DNA of 64,000 nt from Arcicella sp034931005. Lineage in GTDB: Bacteria; Bacteroidota; Bacteroidia; Cytophagales; Spirosomataceae. The notes under the pieces are model-generated. The model ran no database searches. It was not told the DNA's origin and was given only the letters and a program-made list of their open reading frames with translations. The position numbers were made by a program, and so were the translations under genes. Below are positions 23,693 through 31,764 of the stretch, piece by piece. The stretch's first letter is position 1, and the number at the start of each line of letters is the position of its first letter. The DNA lies in the NCBI RefSeq assembly GCF_034931005.1, contig NZ_JAYGIN010000017.1, forward strand, positions 165,724 to 229,723, written 5' to 3'.

Positions 23693-26122
23693 TTAACCTT
23701 CGTCACTGACTAAACTTTTTACTTTCTTCGCACTTTTAGATTGATTGAAGCGATAATTGAGCGTAAGATTAATTTGGCGAATTCTAAATTGTGACATTCC
23801 TTCTGAATAAAAAGTGTCTCCTTGCGTTGTATAACGCATTTTTCGGGTATTGAATAAATCGGTAATATTGAAATTAAGCGTTCCTTTTCCGCCAAAAACT
23901 TCTTTGCTCATCGACAAATCAACGTAGTACAATGCTAAACGTTCGCCTTGTGCCGTTTTTTGTGGAGCTTCATAATTTCCTCTTACTTGAAGGTCAAAGC
24001 TTTTAGCAATCGTAAACCTTGAGGTCTGACGCACAAACCAACTTACGGTTTTTCTTTTGTATAATTCGCTGATATTACTGCCGTCAATATCGGCTTGGAA
24101 GAAATTGAAGTTAAAATCTAATTTCCACCATTTATAAAGGTTGTATTGGCTTGTTAATTCTAAGCCAAAGCTTTTTTCGCCGTTCAAATTTTCGGGACGA
24201 GTTCTTGAAAAACCTGTTGAGTCAACTCTTCTGATTCTATCAATTTTTCCTTGTGTATCACGGTAAAAAAGAGAAGAAGTGACAGAACCTTTTTCAAAAT
24301 ATTTGATGTGTCCCAATTCAAAAACATTGCTAAATTCTGGATTCAAATCTGGATTCCCTCCGAAGAAGTTTCTACTATCTGGAAAAGAGAAAAATGGGCT
24401 TAAATCATTATAAAAAGGTCTTCTTACTCTACGGCTATAACTCAATTGTAAAGCATTTTCTTTCGGTAAATTATAAGTAAAATGTACGCTTGGGAACAAA
24501 TCAGCGTATTTTCTTGGATTTACTTCATTGGTTTCTCGCAAGGTTGTTTTTACGTCTGTCCATTCTGCACGTAAACCTGCCTGATATGAAAATTTCTTGG
24601 TTTTATTCCCCAATATTCCGTACCAAGCGTTGATATTTTCGTTGTAAATAAAGTAGTTTTTCAAGCCTTGAACAACTTCCCATTGTCCAGATTCGTTGCG
24701 TTGCGTAACGATATAATCATTAACCATATCTCTAAAACTACTCCGTACACCTGTTTCAAATTTGCCTTCTTTACCAATTGGTTGAACATAATCTACCTGT
24801 ACGAGCCACTGTTTTTCGTATTCATCGTTCAATGAATTTTGGAGGGAAGTATTCGCTTTATCTGCTGAACCGTCTTTGAAAATGGCACTTTGTGTAAAAA
24901 CCTGATTAGAACGTTCCCAGTTATCCAAAAAACGAACATCAGCAGAAAGAGAGTGATTTTTCTTGGTAAAATCTTTCTTATAACTCAACGCATATTCCGA
25001 ATTTGGCTCTTGTTCATCTTCAGTTTGGTTACGGAAAGTTGTTCTGAAAATACTTTTATCAGTCGGAACTAAGTCATGATAAACAATATCTAAATTGCGG
25101 TGAGCATCACTTCTTTTGAATAAATAGGAAGCCGTTAAGATACTTTTATCACTGAAAAAATAGTCTAAACCGCCTCTAACATTGTTGTTTAGCCCACTCA
25201 CTTCATTTTCACTTGATTGGTCATAAATGGCTTTTTGTCCATTAACGATGGCTTCTTGGTAGCTATTTCCTTTTCCAGGAGATTTACGATATGAAAGTCC
25301 GTAATTGATAAAAAAATTGACTTTTTTGTGACGATAATTCAAATTTCCTCCAATGCCATAATTAGTCGGAAAGCCCGTAATAAGCTCCAATGAACCATTA
25401 AAGCCTTGTCTTTGGTCTTTTTTCAAGATAATATTGATGATTCCCGCCATACCTTCGGCTTCGTAACGGGCAGATGGATTGGTGATGATTTCTACTCTTT
25501 CCACCATATTTCCTTGTAATTGTTGCAAACCTGCTCCGCCTTTAAAGCTGACTAAACCAGAGGGTTTTCCATCAATCAAAATCCTAACATTGTCGCTTCC
25601 TCGTAACTTTACACCACCGTCTGGGTCAACGGAAATAGAAGGAATATTTGTTAGTAAATCACTCGCAGAACCACCTGCATTAGCTAAATCCTTACCGACG
25701 TTGAATATTTTTTTATCCAATGCCAAAACCATTGTACTTTTTTCAGCTCTAACTTCCACTTCGGCAAGCGTACTGCTCGAAACTTCCAATTTTATCGTTC
25801 CTAAATCAACTGTATTTTGTTCTTTTGAAAGGGAAAATTCCGCCGTTTTGAAATTTTTATAACCCATAAATTCAATTTCGGCAATATATTTCCCAAAATT
25901 GACATTCACAGAAACCTCACCTTTTTCATTAGCAATATTTCCTGTAACTAATTTGTTTTCAGAAGCTTGGAGAATCTTTAAGCTGGCAAAACTTAAGAGT
26001 TCATCTGTTTTTGCATCAATAATTTTGGCTTTTATTGTTCCCTTCGACTGAGCTTGAGTATTTGTATAAAAACAAAAAACGAATAAAATGGAGAAATAGA
26101 GTGGGAGTAATGATTTTTTCAT
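23693..26122 (-). CDS. TonB-dependent receptor, outer-membrane beta-barrel family
   Basis: I start at the ATG at 26122, which begins a signal peptide (MKKSLLPLYFSILFVFCFY, ending TQAQ) and gives 809 residues. A carboxypeptidase-like domain (about 27-115) is followed by a plug (about 125-225: SDLLTNIPSISVDPDGGVKL, VRILIDGKPSG, VERVEIITNPSARYEAEGMA) and a C-terminal barrel. It belongs to the OMP_b-brl_3-type receptors rather than SusC: there is no VVVTALG linker and no SusD partner. Such receptors take up peptides, siderophores or other ligands and are powered by TonB. The ligand here is unknown. Confidence 0.9.
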   Translation of the reverse strand: MKKSLLPLYFSILFVFCFYTNTQAQSKGTIKAKIIDAKTDELLSFASLKILQASENKLVTGNIANEKGEVSVNVNFGKYIAEIEFMGYKNFKTAEFSLSKEQNTVDLGTIKLEVSSSTLAEVEVRAEKSTMVLALDKKIFNVGKDLANAGGSASDLLTNIPSISVDPDGGVKLRGSDNVRILIDGKPSGLVSFKGGAGLQQLQGNMVERVEIITNPSARYEAEGMAGIINIILKKDQRQGFNGSLELITGFPTNYGIGGNLNYRHKKVNFFINYGLSYRKSPGKGNSYQEAIVNGQKAIYDQSSENEVSGLNNNVRGGLDYFFSDKSILTASYLFKRSDAHRNLDIVYHDLVPTDKSIFRTTFRNQTEDEQEPNSEYALSYKKDFTKKNHSLSADVRFLDNWERSNQVFTQSAIFKDGSADKANTSLQNSLNDEYEKQWLVQVDYVQPIGKEGKFETGVRSSFRDMVNDYIVTQRNESGQWEVVQGLKNYFIYNENINAWYGILGNKTKKFSYQAGLRAEWTDVKTTLRETNEVNPRKYADLFPSVHFTYNLPKENALQLSYSRRVRRPFYNDLSPFFSFPDSRNFFGGNPDLNPEFSNVFELGHIKYFEKGSVTSSLFYRDTQGKIDRIRRVDSTGFSRTRPENLNGEKSFGLELTSQYNLYKWWKLDFNFNFFQADIDGSNISELYKRKTVSWFVRQTSRFTIAKSFDLQVRGNYEAPQKTAQGERLALYYVDLSMSKEVFGGKGTLNFNITDLFNTRKMRYTTQGDTFYSEGMSQFRIRQINLTLNYRFNQSKSAKKVKSLVSDEG

Positions 26123-26251
26123 TGAGGTTGCTTGGATATTCAGAAAATAAAACAAAGGTCGTGGCTTTTAATCTAAAAATTAGAAGGTTCTGTACTTAAA
26201 ATAGATGAAATAGCAGTTTTTAGCTTTCAATTGCTCTATTTTAGAACTAAA

Positions 26252-26281
26252 AAAGGGTTGACAAATTTGCCAACCCTTTAA
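26252..26281 (-). terminator. Terminator of the PorT-like gene
   Basis: AAAGGGTTG pairs with CAACCCTTT (26271-26279) and the inner bases CAAATTTG are self-complementary apart from one mismatch. Read on the minus strand the stem ends in TTTTTT. It is 20 bp past the stop at 26301. Confidence 0.85.
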
Positions 26282-26300
26282 AAAATCAATTTTCAATATG

Positions 26301-26924
26301 TTATTTCTCTCCGAAAAACTTAGTAACAGAAAATCCAATTACATTATTTTTTGAAGTCACATTGGCATCATCAGAGGTATTGGCAAGTCCTAAAGAATAA
26401 TTAGCACTAATAACTATACCTTCCGTTACTTCATAACCTGCTGTGAAATTTAAGCCAAAGTCTAATCTCTTAACTTTTTCTTTTTCAAAATCTAAGCTTT
26501 CGTTATAACTTGAAAACCCCGTTATTGTTGAAGTTACAGCAGAATTTCCACTTAAAGCATATCCTAAATATGGTCCAGCACCTACCGTAAAAGCATCTGT
26601 AACTGAATAAACGAAATTTACAGGTACTTCAATGTAGTTTAAAGTTGCTTTGCTTTCGATTGTTCCTGTGCCAATTGATACTGAGCCAGAAGCTCCTTTT
26701 AATGAAAATAGCAAATTGGGCTGAATCGAAATTTTATCTGTTAGAGCAGCATCTAAAACAACCCCTCCATGAAAACCAATAATACTTTTAGGAGGATTTG
26801 ATTGTGCTGGAGACACAGAAATATTCGCTAAATTCAATCCACCTTTAATACCAAATCGCATTTGTGCTGAAGTTGCGGCACTAAATAAAGAAATAGACAA
26901 TAGAGTTAAAAGTAATTTTTTCAT
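26301..26924 (-). CDS. PorT-family outer membrane beta-barrel protein
   Basis: The 207-residue protein has a signal peptide (MKKLLLTLLSISLFSAATS). An eight-strand-type barrel sequence follows, with the PorT/OmpA-like start MRFGIKGGLNLANISVS and alternating hydrophobic strands to the end, including YSLGLANTSDDANV and NNVIGFSVTKFFG. It should sit in the outer membrane. PorT itself belongs to type IX secretion, but this family is broad and most members have no known role, so I do not assign one. It is a single gene with its own terminator. Confidence 0.85.
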   Translation of the reverse strand: MKKLLLTLLSISLFSAATSAQMRFGIKGGLNLANISVSPAQSNPPKSIIGFHGGVVLDAALTDKISIQPNLLFSLKGASGSVSIGTGTIESKATLNYIEVPVNFVYSVTDAFTVGAGPYLGYALSGNSAVTSTITGFSSYNESLDFEKEKVKRLDFGLNFTAGYEVTEGIVISANYSLGLANTSDDANVTSKNNVIGFSVTKFFGEK

Positions 26925-26955
26925 AATAGTTTTTGTAATTTTTGAGAATTTAAAA

Positions 26956-26983
26956 AAGCCTTGATTTTACAAAATCAAGGCTT
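26956..26983 (-). terminator. Terminator of the RMD1/DUF155 gene
   Basis: A perfect 13-bp stem (AAGCCTTGATTTT, 26956-26968, with 26971-26983) has a 2-nt loop as drawn. On the minus strand it runs into TTTTTT. Confidence 0.88.
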
Positions 26984-27079
26984 AAAAATACTATTATTTG
27001 TTTGATACACTTCTTTCTACTTTTTGAGAAAGATTGTAACTGGTTGATTATCAATTATACAGATTTATTTAACGGTAAT

Positions 27080-27859
27080 TTATCCAAGAAATTTCTTGAT
27101 GAAAATATCAAAAACTTCAATGAGAATCAGGATAATGACAATCCATTCGAGGCGAGTGGATTCCCGATTTTGAAGCAGGTCGGTGAAAAGCGTTAGGTTA
27201 TCTTGAACAATTTTGAGTTTATAATCAATGTCTTGATAACGCATTTTTAGGTCAAACGTTTTCTTTAAACCTCGGTCAATTCGTTCTAAATGTTCATTTT
27301 CCCAAACACTATCTGGGGCATCAAAAATGTAAAGATTATCAATAATACTGTTTTTAATATTGATGGTTCTGCCAATAAATTTCAAAAGTTCTTTCTTTGA
27401 ATATTTGAATGTCCCTGTCTTTTCGAGTTCATCGGTTATTTCTCTGGAATCTTTAAAGATTTCAAGCGTAAGGTCTTCGTAATGGTCTAAGGCTACGGAC
27501 TGAGCAATATTCAACATCACAATTCTGATGGTATCATCTGTAATTTCAGAAACTGTGATTGAATTATATTTCAGCACAATTGATACCGACGAGTCAGTTT
27601 GTAAATCGAAATGTTCGTCATATTTTCCTTCCACTTCGTCTTCGACATAGCCTTTGACAAACTTCAAAAACTCACTTTTCTCTAAGTCCCCAAAATCACC
27701 AAAAACCACGATTCCATAGCTTAATAGATAGCAATATTTATCGTCGTCTCGTTTATAAAAAAGTTCAGAATTATTGAATAGCACAGGTTGACTGGCATAA
27801 TCATTTCTAAACTTTTTAAGATTGATAACTTCGGATATTTGATAGGCTTCAATTTTCAT
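27080..27859 (-). CDS. RMD1/DUF155-family membrane protein
   Basis: The 259-residue protein matches the RMD1 family (yeast Rmd1/Rmd8, human RMND1). It has FYKRDDDKYCYLLSYGIVVF early, VALDHYEDLTLEIF (about 124-137), IIDNLYIFDAPDSVWENEHL (about 173-192) and a C-terminal transmembrane helix (about 238-256, LEWIVIILILIEVFDIFI). It should be a tail-anchored inner-membrane protein with its bulk in the cytosol. Bacterial members have no settled function; the mitochondrial relative supports organellar translation. It is in the same direction as proA upstream, across a structured 114-bp gap. Confidence 0.88.
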   Translation of the reverse strand: MKIEAYQISEVINLKKFRNDYASQPVLFNNSELFYKRDDDKYCYLLSYGIVVFGDFGDLEKSEFLKFVKGYVEDEVEGKYDEHFDLQTDSSVSIVLKYNSITVSEITDDTIRIVMLNIAQSVALDHYEDLTLEIFKDSREITDELEKTGTFKYSKKELLKFIGRTINIKNSIIDNLYIFDAPDSVWENEHLERIDRGLKKTFDLKMRYQDIDYKLKIVQDNLTLFTDLLQNRESTRLEWIVIILILIEVFDIFIKKFLG

Positions 27860-27860
27860 A

Positions 27861-27977
27861 ATAACAATTATCAGTGAGCAGTAAACAGTAAATAGTTGTC
27901 AGTAATCAGTTAGTAGTAAATGGGTAATTCGTTGGCAGTTAATAGCTGACTATTAACTGTTTACTGTTCACTGTTAT
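27861..27977. repeat. Degenerate inverted repeat (CAGTAAACAGT words)
   Basis: CAGTGAGCAGTAAACAGTA at 27872-27890 pairs with its near-complement at about 27951-27974; extra CAGTNAN-like words lie between. It fills the gap between proA and the RMD1-like gene and touches the proA stop. Confidence 0.65.
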
Positions 27978-29245
27978 CTTATTTGTCCGTCACCTGTAAT
28001 AATCCATTTTTCAGTAACTAATTTCTCCAAAGCGAAAGGTCCACGAGCGTGTAGTTTTTGGGTTGAGATTCCAATTTCGGCTCCAAGTCCAAACTGTCCA
28101 CCGTCCGTAAAACGAGTAGAAGTATTACTATAAACGGCTGCCGCATCAATTTCTTGAATAAATTGCTGACAATAGGCTTCGTTTTTAGAAATAATGGCTT
28201 CTGAATGTCGAGATGAATATTTGCCAATATGTGTAATGGCTTCGGTGATACCAGAAACCACTTTTACAGAACATTTATAATCTAAAAACTCTCTGCCAAA
28301 ATCTTCTGGAGCGGCTTTTTGGAGGTATGGATAATCAATTCCTGCAAAAATTGGATAAGATATTTCATCTGCAAAAACTTCAACATTCCATTTCAAAAAA
28401 CCTTCTTGGAGCATCGGTAAAAATTGCTCTGCGATGGCTTCATCAACCACAACAGTATCTAAAGAATTACAAACCGATGGGCGAGTAACTTTGGCATTTA
28501 TCACAATGTCAGCCGCTTTTTGCAAATCTGCTGAAGTTTCCACGTAGGTATGACAAACGCCTGCACCTGTTTCGATAGTTGGTACGAGTGAATGTTTACG
28601 GACAAACTGAATCAAAGATTCTGAGCCACGTGGAATGATTAAATCAACAAAACGAGTAGCCGTTAAAAGCTCTTTTACCAACTCACGGTCGGGTGGGAGG
28701 AGGGTGATACAATTGGTATTTACTTCAAATTCAGTTAAGACATGATGAATCAATCCAACTAAATAAGAATTGGTATCAAAAGCGTCCGTTCCACCACGTA
28801 AAACCACTGCATTTCCAGAACGGATACACAAAGCAGTTACATCAACAGTTACGTTGGGACGTGCTTCAAAAATGACTCCTACAACGCCCATTGGTACGGC
28901 AATCTTTTTGATTTTCAAGCCATTGCCTAATTCACGTTCCAATAAAATTTGTCCCGAAGGGTCTTGCAAATCAGCTACTTCTTTCATGCTGTTTGCTAAA
29001 TCTTGTATGCGTTCTGGGGTTAATTTTAGTCGGTCGTATTTGGGGTCAGCCATATCCATACGGTCTAAATCTTTCTGATTTTCCGTAATTATTGCGTCTG
29101 TGTTTTCTACTAAAACTACTGCCAAACGGTTGAGAATCCCTTTTTTCTGGGCATCAGTCAAACGTCTCACTTCGGCAGAAGCTGCGTGGGTTTTCTCTAA
29201 AAGCGGTACAATTGTTTTAGGAAGTTCTAAGGTTTCCAATTCCAT
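27974..29245 (-). CDS. proA: Glutamate-5-semialdehyde dehydrogenase (gamma-glutamyl phosphate reductase)
   Basis: The 423-residue protein is of standard length. It reduces gamma-glutamyl phosphate to glutamate-5-semialdehyde with NADPH, the second step of proline synthesis. Family motifs are PMGVVGVIFEARPNVTVDV (118-136), the active-site segment TRPSVCNSLDT (254-264, Cys259 catalytic) and the C-terminal GQFGLGAEIGISTQKLHARG. The start is the ATG at 29245. ProB is not adjacent here, whereas in many genomes the two are together. It is a cytosolic enzyme. Confidence 0.96.
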   Translation of the reverse strand: MELETLELPKTIVPLLEKTHAASAEVRRLTDAQKKGILNRLAVVLVENTDAIITENQKDLDRMDMADPKYDRLKLTPERIQDLANSMKEVADLQDPSGQILLERELGNGLKIKKIAVPMGVVGVIFEARPNVTVDVTALCIRSGNAVVLRGGTDAFDTNSYLVGLIHHVLTEFEVNTNCITLLPPDRELVKELLTATRFVDLIIPRGSESLIQFVRKHSLVPTIETGAGVCHTYVETSADLQKAADIVINAKVTRPSVCNSLDTVVVDEAIAEQFLPMLQEGFLKWNVEVFADEISYPIFAGIDYPYLQKAAPEDFGREFLDYKCSVKVVSGITEAITHIGKYSSRHSEAIISKNEAYCQQFIQEIDAAAVYSNTSTRFTDGGQFGLGAEIGISTQKLHARGPFALEKLVTEKWIITGDGQIR

Positions 29246-29392
29246 TTTTCAATTATTTTGTATAAATTCAGCGTAAAGGTCGTGAAAATGAGTGAATCAA
29301 GGATGGATAATGTGGAATAGTTATTTCTCAATTCATATTTTCTGTAAAAAATCACTCATTCACTCAATCATAATTCACTCATTATTTAGAAT

Positions 29393-29815
29393 ATGGAAAT
29401 TAAAAAGAAATACACAAACGGAGAGGTAACAGTTGTTTGGGAACCTTCAAAATGTATTCATTCTGCTATTTGTTTTCGTGGACTTCCACAGGTATTTGAC
29501 CCACGCAAACGCCCTTGGGTAACACTTGAAAACGGAAAAACCGAAGAAATAGTAAGTCAAGTAAAGGCTTGTCCATCGGCGGCATTGACCTATTTTATGA
29601 ATGCCGAAGATAATCAAGAAAGCCAAATGAGTATCAATACCGTAGTGGAGGTTTTGGAAAATGGACCTCTGTTGGTTTATGGAAATTTGAAGGTAAAAGA
29701 TAAGGATGGAAATGAATCTATCAAATCACAAACCACCGCATTTTGCCGTTGCGGAGCGTCTCAAAATAAACCTTATTGTGATGGTTCACACGTAACAACT
29801 GCTTTTCAAGGATGA
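29393..29815 (+). CDS. Fer4_19 plus CDGSH iron-sulfur protein
   Basis: The 140-residue protein joins two small iron-sulfur domains. The first (1-70) has KCIHSAICFRGLPQVFD and KACPSAAL: Cys21, Cys27 and Cys60 are probable cluster ligands, with RPWV typical of Fer4_19. The second (about 85-137) is CDGSH-type: CRCGASQNKPYCDGSH (118-133), with Cys118, Cys120, Cys129 and His133 holding a 2Fe-2S cluster. The pair is common in Bacteroidota and probably serves electron transfer; no partner is evident. The 147-bp upstream gap shares iterated CACTCAAT/ATTCACTC words with other gaps in the window. Confidence 0.9.
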   Translation: MEIKKKYTNGEVTVVWEPSKCIHSAICFRGLPQVFDPRKRPWVTLENGKTEEIVSQVKACPSAALTYFMNAEDNQESQMSINTVVEVLENGPLLVYGNLKVKDKDGNESIKSQTTAFCRCGASQNKPYCDGSHVTTAFQG

Positions 29816-29820
29816 TTTAG

Positions 29821-29890
29821 TTAGGTAGTAGTTATGAGGTAGTAGGTATGAGTTAAGAGTGTACGTCATACCTACTACTTCATACCTAAT
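29821..29890. repeat. Imperfect inverted repeat (GTAGGTATGA words)
   Basis: GTAGTAGGTATGA-type sequence at 29821-29851 pairs with TCATACCTACTAC and following bases at 29867-29890. It lies between convergent genes, so it could end transcription from both sides. The same word builds the hairpin at 13241-13348. Confidence 0.7.
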
Positions 29891-29892
29891 AA

Positions 29893-31539
29893 TCATTTCT
29901 TAATCATCTTTATTCTTTCAATAGGATTTTCATCTAATTGATAATCAATGATATATGTGCCAGATTGAAGGGTTTCGCTATTGATTTTAATTTGGTGAGT
30001 ATTCACGCTTTTTTCTTCATTACTAAGTACACCGACTAATTTCCCCGTAAAATCATATAGACTAATTTTTGCCTTTCCTTTTTTCGTGACTTTGTATTCT
30101 AAGTTGGTTTCTCCTTCAGAAGGGTTTGGAAAAACTTTTAGGAGTGATTCGCTAACAATGTCTTCTTCATTCGCTAAAGGTTGTCCCCAAACTTTGAGTT
30201 GCCCATCCAACCAAATACTTCTTTGACGAATCCACTCTTTCATCCAGTTCAATTCGTCTTGATAGGTTGTGCCAACGTAATAATTTGGCCAAACGTATTT
30301 GCCTAACACACCCGTCCAACGATTGTTATTTCTCTCCATCGCAGGTTGCAAAACGGTGGAGGTGGAGTCTAACCATTTATTGATTCTATCGGTACTCAAA
30401 GCATTTTTGCGGAGAACTTCCCAACGATTAGAAGCATGGTTTCTAAAATCAGTATCTTGCACTAATTGCTCCCACCAATTTGGCGAAAGAAACGCTATGT
30501 CTTTGGCAAGAATCGCTAAATTATTAACCTTGTATTGCCAACCCGAAGTCAGGTATCCCTCATGATAACTGGCATTTCCGAAAGCTAAATTATAGTCCCA
30601 AGCGGGGCCCATTTTTAGTTTTCCACCTTTACTGTCTTTGTCTTTATAAAAATAGGTGCTGAGTCTATACCCATCTACATTTTTGGTAAATTCTGTAATA
30701 AGGAAATAATCTACAAATGAATCTAAATCAATTAAATCACGCCATTTTGCTTTTGGGTTTTTGAAATCGGTACTCAATAAAGAGGTTTCAAAATCAGTGA
30801 CATAATCTTTGATGTAGTTAAATTGAGCATCGGTAATATCTGTTATTTTAGGGTATTCAATTTGTATAGGAATAGTGAATTTTTGTAAGCCATTGGTTAC
30901 ATTTGTTCGCCAACTTCTTGATATTGAACCTTCTGTTTTATCTATTTTCAGGATATATCCACCAGTAACATCATCTCCCGAATTGTCAGTTGTTTTTAAA
31001 GAAGAAACATCAACCCGATTTTTGTCTCGTTTTATTTTCTCCATCAAAATATACAAACCATGATATTGATTATTGAGCATTAATTCGCAATAGCGAGTGC
31101 GAGTGGCGTAACGTCCCATGCGGTTGGCTAAGTCATAAGAAAGTACATCTCGCATGAGCGTTTTATCATTGTAGGTTGCATTCAGAACCCAATCGGCTTC
31201 TTCGGGCATTCCTAAAAGAGCTACTTTTCTGCTTTTTTGGGTAGAATCTACCCAGAGTTCCATGCCAAAAGGTTTCTTCGGAAAAAGGTCTTGAGAGGTT
31301 GAACCCCGATATTCAATACCGACTTTTCCTAAATATACGTTGGGTTTGTCTTTCGAATTATTTACCGCTGAAGCATTATGAATTATCTCTAAATCTGCCA
31401 AAATTTTAGGTTCATCATAGATAACATTACCGTTTGTGTTGACTTTGATGATAGGCAGATTTGTTAATATTTGACTTTGTCCATAAACTTGAAAGGTACA
31501 AAGAATCGCTAAAACCGATAAGGTATAAAATGTTTTCAT
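29893..31539 (-). CDS. CotH-family secreted protein with type IX secretion sorting domain
   Basis: The 548-residue protein has a signal peptide (MKTFYTLSVLAILCTFQVYG). The CotH kinase-like domain (about 60-440) shows the family order: VGIEYRGSTSQDLFPKKPFG, ADWVLNATYNDKTLMRDVLS, GLYILMEKIKRDKNRVD, GGYILKIDK and the DWDYNLAFGN-like MGPAWDYNLAFGN. Some CotH proteins are secreted protein kinases; this one is untested. The last 80 residues are a type A sorting domain (VFPNPSEGETNLEY, ISLYDFTGKLV, LQSGTYIIDY). It should therefore leave the cell by type IX secretion and be surface-bound or released. The stop is 3 bp from the hairpin at 29821-29890. Confidence 0.9.
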   Translation of the reverse strand: MKTFYTLSVLAILCTFQVYGQSQILTNLPIIKVNTNGNVIYDEPKILADLEIIHNASAVNNSKDKPNVYLGKVGIEYRGSTSQDLFPKKPFGMELWVDSTQKSRKVALLGMPEEADWVLNATYNDKTLMRDVLSYDLANRMGRYATRTRYCELMLNNQYHGLYILMEKIKRDKNRVDVSSLKTTDNSGDDVTGGYILKIDKTEGSISRSWRTNVTNGLQKFTIPIQIEYPKITDITDAQFNYIKDYVTDFETSLLSTDFKNPKAKWRDLIDLDSFVDYFLITEFTKNVDGYRLSTYFYKDKDSKGGKLKMGPAWDYNLAFGNASYHEGYLTSGWQYKVNNLAILAKDIAFLSPNWWEQLVQDTDFRNHASNRWEVLRKNALSTDRINKWLDSTSTVLQPAMERNNNRWTGVLGKYVWPNYYVGTTYQDELNWMKEWIRQRSIWLDGQLKVWGQPLANEEDIVSESLLKVFPNPSEGETNLEYKVTKKGKAKISLYDFTGKLVGVLSNEEKSVNTHQIKINSETLQSGTYIIDYQLDENPIERIKMIKK

Positions 31540-31711
31540 AGAGTTGTTTTTGAATATGATAAAATGCTATAAACGAAAGTAATAGACTGAATGCGAACCT
31601 TTATCCTGTTGAGCGGGACGGGAAAATCTGTATATTGAAAATGAGTAAATAAAAATAGGAAATGGATTATTATCGAAACGATGTTCTACAATAATCCATT
31701 TCCTATGAGTT

Positions 31712-31764
31712 GTAGCACAGACTTTAGTCTGTATTTACTCTTAACAGACTAAAGTCTGTGTTAC
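31712..31764. repeat. Paired palindrome of the CAGACTTTAGTCTG family
   Basis: Two 21-nt arms (31712-31732 and 31744-31764; 20 of 21 pair) each contain the palindrome CAGACTTTAGTCTG and end in GTAACAC-like sequence. It touches the stop of the 1075-residue gene. It is the same family as the array at 18894-19029, without the tandem part. Confidence 0.85.

Noticed and set aside
29893..31539. Spore-coat role for the CotH protein
   Set aside because: The organism is a non-sporing Bacteroidota type and the protein ends in a type IX sorting domain, so the name reflects only the family.
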